Of a DNA stretch of 64,000 bases, positions 1 through 7,389 are shown piece by piece (position 1 is the first letter of the stretch; each line of letters opens with the position of its first letter). The translations under genes were made by a program, and so were the position numbers. The notes under the pieces were generated by a model. That model had not been told where the DNA came from and ran no database searches. It saw only the letters and a list, made by a program, of their open reading frames with translations. The stretch is from assembly GCA_902801205.1 (NCBI GenBank), contig CADCHE010000007.1, forward strand, positions 1-64,000, read 5' to 3'. Source of the stretch: an uncultured Bacteroidia bacterium (GTDB taxonomy: Bacteria > Bacteroidota > Bacteroidia > Bacteroidales > UBA932).

Positions 1-59
1 CCCGCATCCAACAGGTGCATGGCTTGGACATACTTAGGGTAGTTCTCATTCTTTTTCAT
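1..59 (-). CDS. Start of a possible IS orfA (truncated by window edge)
   Basis: An ATG on the minus strand at 59-57 opens a frame that stays open to the window edge. It begins M-K-K-N-E-N-Y-P-K-Y-V-Q-A-M and continues for 19 codons. A purine-rich AAGGTAG lies just upstream and could serve as a ribosome site. The frame sits immediately inside a sequence resembling an IS3-type inverted repeat. The start would fit the DNA-binding first protein of such elements, but the fragment is too short to assign a family on its own. Confidence 0.35.
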   Translation of the reverse strand, partial: MKKNENYPKYVQAMHLLDA

Positions 60-93
60 CTACCTTGTCTTTGTGTCCAACTTTTGGGGTGCA
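1..93 (-). mobile_element. Partial end of an IS3-family-like insertion sequence
   Basis: On the minus strand, positions about 92 down to 68 read TGCACCCCAAAAGTTGGACA followed by CAAAG. This resembles the terminal inverted repeats of IS3-family (IS150-type) elements, which commonly contain CCCCAAAAGTT-GACA. An ORF starts directly inside it (59 down to 1) and leaves the window, as expected for orfA. The other end and the rest of the transposase are outside the window, so the element cannot be confirmed, and target-site duplications cannot be examined. The IS assignment is inferred from one terminal sequence and a 19-codon start. Confidence 0.45.
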
Positions 94-220
94 GATCATG
101 AGCGTGAGCCGGGCGGGTTGCCCGGAAAACCCGTGGCCGCCCGCGGCCTCGTGAGCGGGAGGGGCCCACGAGCGCAGCGAAGTGGGAGGGATGGAGCGAA
201 GCGGAAGGTTTGCCGGGAAA

Positions 221-380
221 CCCGCCCGCGAACGTCCGGCGACGCCCGCGAACGTCCGGCGACACCCGCGAACGTCTGGCGACACCCGCGAACGTCCGGC
301 GACACCCGCGAACGTCCGGCGACACCCGCGAACGGCGGGCGACACTCGCGAACGTCCGGTGACACCCGCGAACGGCGAGC
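221..380. repeat. Tandem array of eight 20-bp GC-rich repeats
   Basis: Eight head-to-tail units of 20 bp lie in exact register from 221 to 380. The consensus is GACACCCGCGAACGTCCGGC. The first unit has CCC in place of GAC, and two units (321-340 and 361-380) carry GCGGGC or GCGAGC at the 3' end. There are no spacers, so it is not a CRISPR. Because 20 is not a multiple of three, the array reads through every frame and creates artificial ORFs rich in Arg, Pro and Thr. No gene overlaps it. Its role is unknown. Confidence 0.85.
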
Positions 381-447
381 ACTGAACGGGAACCAGCCGA
401 TCCCCCGAGGGACCAGGTCACGGCGAACGGCCCCCCTCCCGCCACGG

Positions 448-479
448 AAAAAAGAAGGAGCTTGCCAACGCAACCCCTT
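448..479 (-). terminator. Rho-independent terminator of ppdK (distal, degenerate copy)
   Basis: This is the second copy of the hairpin on the minus strand: stem AAGGGG/TTGC, loop, GCAA/CTCCTT, then C and six T residues. One G-T wobble and a bulged G weaken it relative to the proximal copy. It is part of the segmental duplication at 435-595. Confidence 0.65.
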
Positions 480-538
480 CAAATCAGTTATCCGGCGTGC
501 GAAGGGACCAGACCACGGCGTGCTTCCTCCCGCCACGG

Positions 539-572
539 AAAAAAAGAAGGAGCTTGCCAACGCAAACTCCTT
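539..572 (-). terminator. Rho-independent terminator of ppdK (proximal copy)
   Basis: On the minus strand the sequence forms stem AAGGAG with an inner TTGC, loop GTTG, then GCAA and CTCCTT. It is followed by C and seven T residues (complement of 539-545). It lies 57 bases past the ppdK stop and is the first of two copies met by the transcript. Confidence 0.8.
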
Positions 573-628
573 CCAATCAGTTATCCCGGCGTGCGGATGG
601 ATCAGCCCACCGCAGGCGGGAGCTTCCC

Positions 629-3355
629 TTAGCTGTTCTGGGTGATCTCAGCCTGCGCCGCGGCGAGGCGGGCGATCGGGACGCGGAACGGCGAGCAGGA
701 GATGTAGTCGATACCGATCTTGTTGAAGAACTTGATCGAATCAGGATCTCCGCCGTGCTCACCGCACACGCCGCACTTCAGGTCAGGACGCTTGCTGCGG
801 CCGGCCTGCACACCGAACTCGACGAGCTTGCCCACGCTCTTGACATCGATCGTCTGGAACGGATCGGCATCCAGGATCTTGTTGCCGAGGTAGTCGCCCA
901 TGAACGTGCCGATATCGTCGCGGGAGAAACCGAGCGTCATCTGCGTAAGGTCGTTCGTACCGAAAGAGAAGAACTCGGCAGCACGTGCCATGCGGTCGGC
1001 CGTCAGCGCCGCACGCGGAATCTCGATCATCGTACCGAACTGGTACTCGATGTTCTGCATCTTGTGACCCTCGACCTCCGCCTTCACGCGGTCGCAGATC
1101 GCCTTCTGGAAGCTGAGCTCGCGGGCGGAAATCGTCACCGGGATCATGATTTCCGGCTTCGGATGCTTGCCTTCGATCAGCAGTTCGGCCGTCGCCTCGA
1201 AGATGGCGCGGTACTCCGTCTCGGCAATCAGCGGGTAGCTGACGTGCAGACGGACGCCGCGGTGACCCATCATCGGGTTCTGCTCGTGGAGCGACTCGCC
1301 GCGCTTCTCGATCTCCTCGACGCTCACGCCCAGTTCACGGGCGATCTCCGCCTTCTTCTCCTCCGTCTTGGGGACGAACTCGTGGAGCGGCGGATCGAGC
1401 AGGCGGAAGACCACCGGCTTGCCGTCCATGATGCTCAGCGTGCTCTTGACCGCAGCCTTGATGTACGGCTCGAGGTCGGCCAGGGCGGCCTTGCGCTCCT
1501 CGTCGGTATCGCAGAGGATCATCTTGCGCAGCTTGGCCAGCGGCGTCTCGGAATTCTTGCCGTAGAACATGTGCTCGATACGGAACAGGCCGATGCCCTC
1601 CGCTCCGAACTGGAGGGCCTTGGTGGCATCCTCGGGCGTGTCGGCGTTGGTGCGGACACCCAGGCGGCGGAACTTGTCCACCATGTTCATGAACTGGATG
1701 AATAGCGGATTCTCGGAGGCATCCATCGTGTCGATCTTGGCGCCGTAGACCAGACCCTTCGAACCGTTGAGGGAGAGCCAGTCACCTTCCTTGAAGGCCT
1801 TGCCGCCTTCCCCGAAGGTCACGGTCTTGTCCTCGGGGTGGATCTTCATCGCATCGCAGCCGACGATGCAGCACTTGCCCCAGCCACGAGCGACCAGCGC
1901 CGCGTGCGAAGTCATACCGCCGCGCATCGTCAGGATACCGGCAGAAGCACGCATGCCCTCGATGTCTTCCGGAGAGGTCTCCTCACGGATGAGGATGGTC
2001 GGTTTGCCGGCAGCCGCGGCGGCCATCGCCGCCTCGGACGTGAAGACGATCGTACCGACGGCACCGCCCGGGGAAGCGGGCAGGCCCTGCGCCAGCACCT
2101 TGGCTTTCTTTTCGGACGCGGGGTCGAGGATCGGGTGGAGGATCTCGTCGAGCTGGGCGGGGGAGACCCGCATCACGGCGGTCTTCTCGTCGATCATGCC
2201 CTCGGCGACCATGTCGGTGGCCATCTGCAGGGCGGCCAGGCCGGTGCGCTTGCCGATACGGCACTGGAGCATCCACAGCTTGCCTTCCTGGATGGTGAAC
2301 TCGATGTCCTGCATGTCGTGGAAGTGGTTCTCGAGCTTCAGGCGGATCGCGTCGAGCTCGGCGTAGACGTCGGGCATTGCCTTCTCGAGCGACTGGAGGT
2401 CCTTGTTCTTCTCGCTCTTGGTGGCCTCGTTCAGGGGGTTCGGGGTGCGGATACCCGCAACCACGTCTTCACCCTGGGCGTTGATGAGCCACTCGCCGTA
2501 GAACTTGTTGTCACCGTTGGCAGGGTTGCGCGAGAACGCCACGCCCGTCGCGGAAGTGTCGCCCATGTTGCCGAAGACCATCGACTGCACGTTGACGGCC
2601 GTTCCCCAGTCATCCGGAATCTTCTCGATCCGGCGGTAGGCGATGGCGCGCTTGCCGTTCCAGGACTTGAACACGCCGCCGATCGAACCCCACAGCTGGG
2701 CTTCGGCGGTGTCCGGGAACTCGACGCCGAGGACTTCCTTCACCTTCGCCTTGAACTGCTCGCAGAGGACCTTGAGCTCGTCTGCGGTGATTTCGGTGTC
2801 GGAGGTGTAGCCCTTGGCTTCCTTGAGCTCGGACATCATGCGGTCGAGCTGCTGGCGGATGCCCTGGCCATCGGCCGGTTCGATGCCCTCGGCCTTCTCC
2901 ATGACGACATCGGAGTACATCATGATCAGGCGCCGGTAGGCGTCATAGACGAAACGCGGGTTGCCGGTCTTCTCGATCATGCCCGGCAGCGTCGCGGAGC
3001 ACAGACCGATGTTGAGGATGGTGTCCATCATGCCCGGCATGGAACTGCGGGCGCCGCTGCGGCAGCTGACGAGGAGCGGATCCTTCGGGTCGCCGAACTT
3101 CTTGCCCATGATGGCCTCGGTGGCCTCCAGGGCTTCCGCTACTTCGCGCTTCAGGTCTTTGGTATATCCGCCGCCGAGGGCATAATACTCGGCGCAGCAT
3201 TCCGTCGTGATGGTGAATCCGGCCGGAACCGGCATTCCCAGTTTGCTCATTTCCGCGAGGTTGGCGCCTTTGCCGCCGAGGAGCTCGCGCATCTTGCCGT
3301 CACCTTCGGCCTTCTTTCCGCCGAAACGATAGACTCTTTTCTTGTTCTCGAACAT
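629..3355 (-). CDS. ppdK: Pyruvate, phosphate dikinase
   Basis: This 908-aa cytosolic enzyme interconverts pyruvate, ATP and phosphate with phosphoenolpyruvate, AMP and pyrophosphate (EC 2.7.9.1), and works in glycolysis or gluconeogenesis. Full family length and domain order are present. The N-terminal nucleotide-binding domain shows GGKGANLAEM near residue 30. The swivelling phosphohistidine domain has MRGGMTSHAALVARG with catalytic His484. The C-terminal TIM barrel carries CGVCGEHGGDP (Cys861/Cys864 region) and the ending SCSPFRVPIARLAAAQA. The chosen start gives the family's usual N-terminus, MFENKKRVYRFGG. It is the last gene of a minus-strand run after phoH (33-bp gap) and is followed by two terminators. 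Identification is secure. Confidence 0.97.
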   Translation of the reverse strand: MFENKKRVYRFGGKKAEGDGKMRELLGGKGANLAEMSKLGMPVPAGFTITTECCAEYYALGGGYTKDLKREVAEALEATEAIMGKKFGDPKDPLLVSCRSGARSSMPGMMDTILNIGLCSATLPGMIEKTGNPRFVYDAYRRLIMMYSDVVMEKAEGIEPADGQGIRQQLDRMMSELKEAKGYTSDTEITADELKVLCEQFKAKVKEVLGVEFPDTAEAQLWGSIGGVFKSWNGKRAIAYRRIEKIPDDWGTAVNVQSMVFGNMGDTSATGVAFSRNPANGDNKFYGEWLINAQGEDVVAGIRTPNPLNEATKSEKNKDLQSLEKAMPDVYAELDAIRLKLENHFHDMQDIEFTIQEGKLWMLQCRIGKRTGLAALQMATDMVAEGMIDEKTAVMRVSPAQLDEILHPILDPASEKKAKVLAQGLPASPGGAVGTIVFTSEAAMAAAAAGKPTILIREETSPEDIEGMRASAGILTMRGGMTSHAALVARGWGKCCIVGCDAMKIHPEDKTVTFGEGGKAFKEGDWLSLNGSKGLVYGAKIDTMDASENPLFIQFMNMVDKFRRLGVRTNADTPEDATKALQFGAEGIGLFRIEHMFYGKNSETPLAKLRKMILCDTDEERKAALADLEPYIKAAVKSTLSIMDGKPVVFRLLDPPLHEFVPKTEEKKAEIARELGVSVEEIEKRGESLHEQNPMMGHRGVRLHVSYPLIAETEYRAIFEATAELLIEGKHPKPEIMIPVTISARELSFQKAICDRVKAEVEGHKMQNIEYQFGTMIEIPRAALTADRMARAAEFFSFGTNDLTQMTLGFSRDDIGTFMGDYLGNKILDADPFQTIDVKSVGKLVEFGVQAGRSKRPDLKCGVCGEHGGDPDSIKFFNKIGIDYISCSPFRVPIARLAAAQAEITQNS

Positions 3356-3388
3356 TGTTGAAAGTTAAGTTATTATGAGTTAAATTGT

Positions 3389-4768
3389 TTACAAAAGCTT
3401 GGCGGCGATATCGGACAGTTCGCTCCGCTCGCCCACGCGCAGGAAGATGTGTTCGAAGAGCTTCTGCCCTTCCATCTTTTCGCTCAGGTGCGTCAGACCG
3501 TTCGACCACTGGTCGAGGTACGGCTGGTCGATCTGGAAGATATCGCCCGTGAAAACCATCTTCGTGCCTTCGCCGGCCCGCGTGATGATCGTCTTGATCT
3601 CGTGCGGCGTCAGGTTCTGCGCCTCGTCGCAGATCAGGAAGACCTTTCCGAGGCTGCGGCCGCGGATATAGGCCAGCGGCGAGATGAGCAGTTTCTCCTC
3701 GTTGAGCATCGCGTCGATCTTCAGCGCCTCTTTGCTCGACGGACGGAACTGGCCGCGGATTACGCCCAGGTTGTCCATCAGCGGCTGGATGAAAGGCGAC
3801 ATCTTGCTCTTCTGGTCGCCGGGCAGGAAGCCGATCTCCTGGTTGCCGAGCACCACCGTGGGGCGCGTCAGGATGATCTGGTCGAAGTCATGCGCCTGCT
3901 CCAGGGCGGAGGCCAGGGCGATGAGGGTCTTTCCGGTGCCGGCGCCGCCCGTCAGCGAGACGAGCTGGATCTTCGGGTTCAGGCAGGCGTCCAGGGCGAA
4001 TTTCTGCTCGTCGTTGCGGGCCCGGATGCCGTAGGCCGTCCGGTTCTTGACGAGGAGTACCTTGCCGGCGTCCTTGTCGTATCGGGCGCAGATCGTCCCG
4101 CCGTCCTGCTGGTGGATCTTGAAGAGCTGGTTGGCGCGCGGCTCGGAGCTGCAGAGCTCCTTCCAGTCCACGGCCGTGTCCTGGCTGTAGGCGAGTTTCT
4201 GGAGGGCGCCCGGAGCGACGCCGTCCAGGAACTGGACCTCCTTGTTGGACTTTTCGATCTTGTCCTCCTCGACGCGGTCGGTCAGGTAGTCCTGCACCTC
4301 CATCCCCGCGGCCTTCGATTTCATCCGCAGGTTGATGTCCTTCGTGACGAGGGCCACGAAGCGGTCGGGGTTGTTGTCGCGCACCCAGATCGCCGTTGCA
4401 AGGATGCGGTGGTCCGGAATGTCGTCGTAGAACATGCCCTGCATCTTCTCGGGGAAGGGATGGTTGGGCTCGATCTTGATGTTGCCCAGCCCCTTGCCGA
4501 TCTGCACGCCGCTGCGGCCGAACATCTTTCCTTCGGTGATGCGGTCGATGTCACGCATGAAGCCGCGGGCATTGAACGCCAGCGCGTCGTTGCCTTTCTT
4601 GAACTTGTCCAGTTCCTCGATGACGACCACCGGAATCACGAGGTCGTTGTCCTGGAACTTGCGGATCGCCTTGTAGTCGTGCAGGATGATGTTCGTGTCC
4701 AGCACGAAGATCTTGGGCTTCTTGTTGTTGCCCTTCCCCTCGGAGGGGATGTTCGCATATTTCGCCAT
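3389..4768 (-). CDS. PIN-PhoH fusion ATPase/ribonuclease
   Basis: This 459-aa protein combines an N-terminal PIN nuclease domain (about residues 18-165) with a C-terminal PhoH-type P-loop ATPase. PIN acidic residues are visible as D24 in FVLDTN, E51/E52 and D144. The ATPase has Walker A GGAGTGKT (274-281) and Walker B CDEAQN (D381-E382). Related fusions, called PhoH2, act as sequence-selective RNA helicase/RNases in other bacteria; that activity here is by family only. No paired antitoxin gene adjoins it. Downstream, ppdK follows after 33 bp. Upstream, the AIR-synthase-like gene ends 17 bp before the start codon, so the three are probably co-transcribed. Confidence 0.9.
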   Translation of the reverse strand: MAKYANIPSEGKGNNKKPKIFVLDTNIILHDYKAIRKFQDNDLVIPVVVIEELDKFKKGNDALAFNARGFMRDIDRITEGKMFGRSGVQIGKGLGNIKIEPNHPFPEKMQGMFYDDIPDHRILATAIWVRDNNPDRFVALVTKDINLRMKSKAAGMEVQDYLTDRVEEDKIEKSNKEVQFLDGVAPGALQKLAYSQDTAVDWKELCSSEPRANQLFKIHQQDGGTICARYDKDAGKVLLVKNRTAYGIRARNDEQKFALDACLNPKIQLVSLTGGAGTGKTLIALASALEQAHDFDQIILTRPTVVLGNQEIGFLPGDQKSKMSPFIQPLMDNLGVIRGQFRPSSKEALKIDAMLNEEKLLISPLAYIRGRSLGKVFLICDEAQNLTPHEIKTIITRAGEGTKMVFTGDIFQIDQPYLDQWSNGLTHLSEKMEGQKLFEHIFLRVGERSELSDIAAKLL

Positions 4769-4785
4769 AAACTATAATGTTCTGT

Positions 4786-5958
4786 TCAGTCTTCTCCTTC
4801 GGATGCCTGGCTGCCCAGCAGGGAAAGCAGGATGTCCGAAATCCCGGGATTCCCGTCCGCCCGGACGGACACGCCGCCTCCGCCGCGCCGCGGGTGGCCG
4901 ACGGGGTAGTACGCGACGTCCTGCAGCAGGAACTCCGCATCGAAGTAGTCATAGTCGCCGTCGTGGATCTGCAGCAGCACGCCGGGCACCTCGCCGAAGA
5001 GGACCCGCAGCTGCTTGTCCTCCTTGCAGGCCTGCTGGATGCCGCTGATGTCGATCTCCGCCCCGGTCTCCGGGGTGCACATCGCGTCCAGCGCCGTGAT
5101 GAGCCCGCCGTCCCCGACCGTCGCGCCGGAAAGGAGGATGCCGTCTTCGACCAGTTCGCGGACGAGCTCGTAGCAGTCCATGAAGTAGTCACCGTCGCCG
5201 ATCTCGGGGAACACGTTGCCCTCGGACCCTTCCACAGCGGCCAGCAGGGAACCGCCCAGCCGGTACTTGCAGGTGTCGAACGGGACGTAGATGATCCAGC
5301 TGCCGGGGTCGGCCGCCAGTTTGTCCGGGCAGGCGCGCCGCCGTCCGATCACGGGATGCTCCGAGCCGAACGGGGAGGCCCCTTCCAGTTCGATGTCCGC
5401 TTCGGGGTCTTCGATCTGCGCGTCTTCTTCCTGCCGCAGCGCCGCGGCGACCTTGAAGGAAACCCGGTTGTCTGCCGCGCTTTCCGAGAAGGAATAGCCG
5501 GCCAGGCCGATGCCCAGCCCCTCGATGAATTCCGCGGTGGCCTGGGCGGAAGCGTAGAACGCCGCCATGCTGCCCAGCTTGCCGGTGTTCCACTTCCAGC
5601 GGGCGGCAAGGGTCAGGTCGCCGAGGCGGAACCGCCCCTTCATCCAGACTGTATCCAGGAGGGCTTTCGCGATCCGGCTCTTGGTGAAAGGCTCCGCGAA
5701 GACGGCCGGGCAGTCGCGCGGGACCGCCAGGAGCTCCCGGGTCCGGGCAAGATAGTCGTCGAGCCGCGCGGGGTCGAATTCGGATACGCCGGGCGACGGA
5801 TCGGCCGTCTCGTCCACGACGGGTTCGTAACCGGCCTCTTCCGCGAGGACGGTTTTCCGGGGGACGAGGACTTCGTCGAGCATCCGCGCCGGTGAAACCG
5901 GACAGCGGATTCCGTCGATGATGTACTCCGAGTATAATGCGGCCTTTTTCCCGTTCAT
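4786..5958 (-). CDS. AIR synthase/PurL C-terminal-domain-like protein
   Basis: This predicted 390-aa soluble protein starts MNGKKAALYSEY. Its middle and C-terminal parts recall the aminoimidazole-ribonucleotide-synthase-related domain of PurL-type enzymes: CKYRLGGSLLA (compare the LGGS element), then GATVGDGGLITALDAMC (compare the S-DGGL element). The N-terminal half has GDLTLAARWKWN and IGLAGYSFSESAADN. It is far shorter than PurL (about 1,200 aa in this phylum) and lacks a glutaminase domain, so it is not the purine enzyme itself. It is often seen annotated as an AIR-synthase-related protein next to phoH. A longer upstream frame is antisense to folC and was rejected. It starts the phoH-ppdK run and is divergent from folC. 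The family is a moderate-confidence call; function unknown. Confidence 0.65.
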   Translation of the reverse strand: MNGKKAALYSEYIIDGIRCPVSPARMLDEVLVPRKTVLAEEAGYEPVVDETADPSPGVSEFDPARLDDYLARTRELLAVPRDCPAVFAEPFTKSRIAKALLDTVWMKGRFRLGDLTLAARWKWNTGKLGSMAAFYASAQATAEFIEGLGIGLAGYSFSESAADNRVSFKVAAALRQEEDAQIEDPEADIELEGASPFGSEHPVIGRRRACPDKLAADPGSWIIYVPFDTCKYRLGGSLLAAVEGSEGNVFPEIGDGDYFMDCYELVRELVEDGILLSGATVGDGGLITALDAMCTPETGAEIDISGIQQACKEDKQLRVLFGEVPGVLLQIHDGDYDYFDAEFLLQDVAYYPVGHPRRGGGGVSVRADGNPGISDILLSLLGSQASEGED

Positions 5959-5985
5959 TCCGACAAAAATGTCCGTAAATATAGT

Positions 5986-5993
5986 TAAATTTG
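5986..5993 (+). promoter_or_regulatory. Probable -7 promoter element for folC
   Basis: TAAATTTG matches the Bacteroidota -7 consensus TAnnTTTG. It lies in the divergent region between the AIR-synthase-like gene and folC, 31 bases before the chosen folC ATG. No clear TTG is found at -33. Confidence 0.5.
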
Positions 5994-6024
5994 ACGTGTG
6001 TTCAAAATTACGGTGGATAAAAAG

Positions 6025-7374
6025 ATGACTCGGTTTTCCCAGGAAGAATACGATGCCCGGCTCCAGCGGCTTTTCGTCCGCTTCCCTTCGGTACAGAACG
6101 TTGGGTTCGGAAGCGCATACAAACCCGGTCTGGAGCGGATGACCGCCTTCGACCGGGCGCTCGGACGCCCCTCCGGAAGCTTCCGCTCCCTCCATGTCGC
6201 GGGCACCAACGGGAAGGGTTCCGTCGCATCCATGCTGGCCTCCGTCCTGTCCGCCGCCGGACTGCGGACCGGCCTCTACACCTCGCCGCACCTGGAGGAT
6301 TTCCGCGAACGGATGCGCATCGCGGAAGGCGGCGTCTGCCGGATGATTCCGCCGGAGGCGGTCTTCGCCTTCCTGGAGGAGCACGAGGCGGAAATGGATG
6401 CCCTGGACCTGTCGTTTTTCGAAGTGACGACGGGCATGGCTTTCCGCTGGTTCGCCGACGAAAGGGTGGACGTCGCCGTCATCGAAGCGGGGCTGGGCGG
6501 CCGTCTGGACAGCACCAACATCCTCCGGCCCGACCTGGCGGTGGTCACCTCCATCGGGCTCGACCACTGCGCCCTGCTCGGCGACACGCTGGAAAAGATC
6601 GCGGCGGAGAAAGCCGGCATTTTCAAGGAAGGCGTCCCCGCATTGGTCGGCGAGGTCCCGGACGTGACGCGCCCGGTCTTCGAGGCCGCTGCGGCGGGCC
6701 GCTGCCCCCTCGTCTTCGCTCCGGATGCGGAACCGTCGCTGTGGGCGGACAAGGACCGGCTCCTTGCGCAGATGGACCTTCGCGGCGCGTATCAGGAAAA
6801 GAACCTGCGCACCGTGCTCGCGGCGGTCGACCTGCTGCGGGCGCAGTCGTTCTATGCCTCCCTTCCGGACGGGGCTGTGACCGAGGGCATCCTGCACACG
6901 GCGGCGCGGATGGATTTCCACGGCCGCTGGGAGCGTCTCTGTGAGGCACCGGTGGTAATCGCAGACATCGGCCACAACCCGCCGGCCCTGAAGGAGAATT
7001 CCGCCCAGCTCGAGGCGATGCTCCGCAGCGGGGAGGCGACTTCGCTCATCATCGTCTACGGGGTGATGGCGGACAAGGACCTGGATGGCATCCTGCCCCT
7101 GCTGCCGCGGGAAGCCACCTATGTGCTGACGGCGCCGCATACCCCGCGCGCCCTGCCGGCGGAGACCCTGGCGGCGCGTTTCGAAACCTACGGGAAGACG
7201 TCCGGAACGCCCTCCGGCGGCTGCCTGTGCGTGCCCGGCGTCCCGCAGGCCGTCGCCCGTGCACTGGACCTCGCCCGGCAGGCCCTGGCGGCGGATCCTG
7301 CCGCCCGTCCGCTCGTCTATATCGGTGGCAGTACTTTTGTAGTATCCGAGGCTGTGCCTTGTTTCGGCCGATAG
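6025..7374 (+). CDS. folC: Bifunctional folylpolyglutamate/dihydrofolate synthase
   Basis: This 449-aa Mur-ligase-type enzyme attaches glutamate to dihydropteroate and to folates in the cytosol. The N-terminus YDARLQRLFVRFPSVQ...GL is typical. The ATP loop is VAGTNGKGSVAS, followed by YTSPHLEDFRERM. DRALG, GLGGRLDSTN and DIGHNPPAL are further family motifs. I chose ATG 6025 rather than an in-frame GTG at 5998, because a -7 box at 5986-5993 would place transcription start close to that GTG. The gene ends 15 bp before the alpha-2-macroglobulin gene, so the two may share a transcript. Confidence 0.95.
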   Translation: MTRFSQEEYDARLQRLFVRFPSVQNVGFGSAYKPGLERMTAFDRALGRPSGSFRSLHVAGTNGKGSVASMLASVLSAAGLRTGLYTSPHLEDFRERMRIAEGGVCRMIPPEAVFAFLEEHEAEMDALDLSFFEVTTGMAFRWFADERVDVAVIEAGLGGRLDSTNILRPDLAVVTSIGLDHCALLGDTLEKIAAEKAGIFKEGVPALVGEVPDVTRPVFEAAAAGRCPLVFAPDAEPSLWADKDRLLAQMDLRGAYQEKNLRTVLAAVDLLRAQSFYASLPDGAVTEGILHTAARMDFHGRWERLCEAPVVIADIGHNPPALKENSAQLEAMLRSGEATSLIIVYGVMADKDLDGILPLLPREATYVLTAPHTPRALPAETLAARFETYGKTSGTPSGGCLCVPGVPQAVARALDLARQALAADPAARPLVYIGGSTFVVSEAVPCFGR

Positions 7375-7389
7375 ATTAATAACAGAGTC

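Larger units (their letters stand above)
435..595. repeat. Direct duplication of a ~68-bp terminator-containing segment
   Basis: Positions 435-501 and 526-595 are near-identical copies beginning CCTCCCGCCACGG and ending CCGGCGTGCG. Each contains the same hairpin plus poly-A tract (poly-T on the minus strand). The copies differ by a few substitutions and one-base length changes in the A-tract and loop-side arm. They lie directly downstream of the pyruvate phosphate dikinase gene on the minus strand. The duplication therefore produced tandem terminators. Confidence 0.8.

Noticed and set aside
221-380. CRISPR array
   Set aside because: The units are directly adjacent with no spacers, are only 20 bp long, and no cas gene is present in the window.
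73-645. Open frames through 1-645 on both strands, rich in Arg/Pro/Thr
   Set aside because: They are made by the 20-bp repeat array and the terminator duplication, have repetitive unnatural content and overlap no recognisable domain.
1838-3361. Plus-strand 507-aa frame inside ppdK, and similar long antisense frames such as 22828-25239, 31296-32921, 36886-39417 and 45383-48316
   Set aside because: Long antisense frames are expected in GC-rich coding DNA. The opposite strand carries clear proteins with intact motifs in every case.
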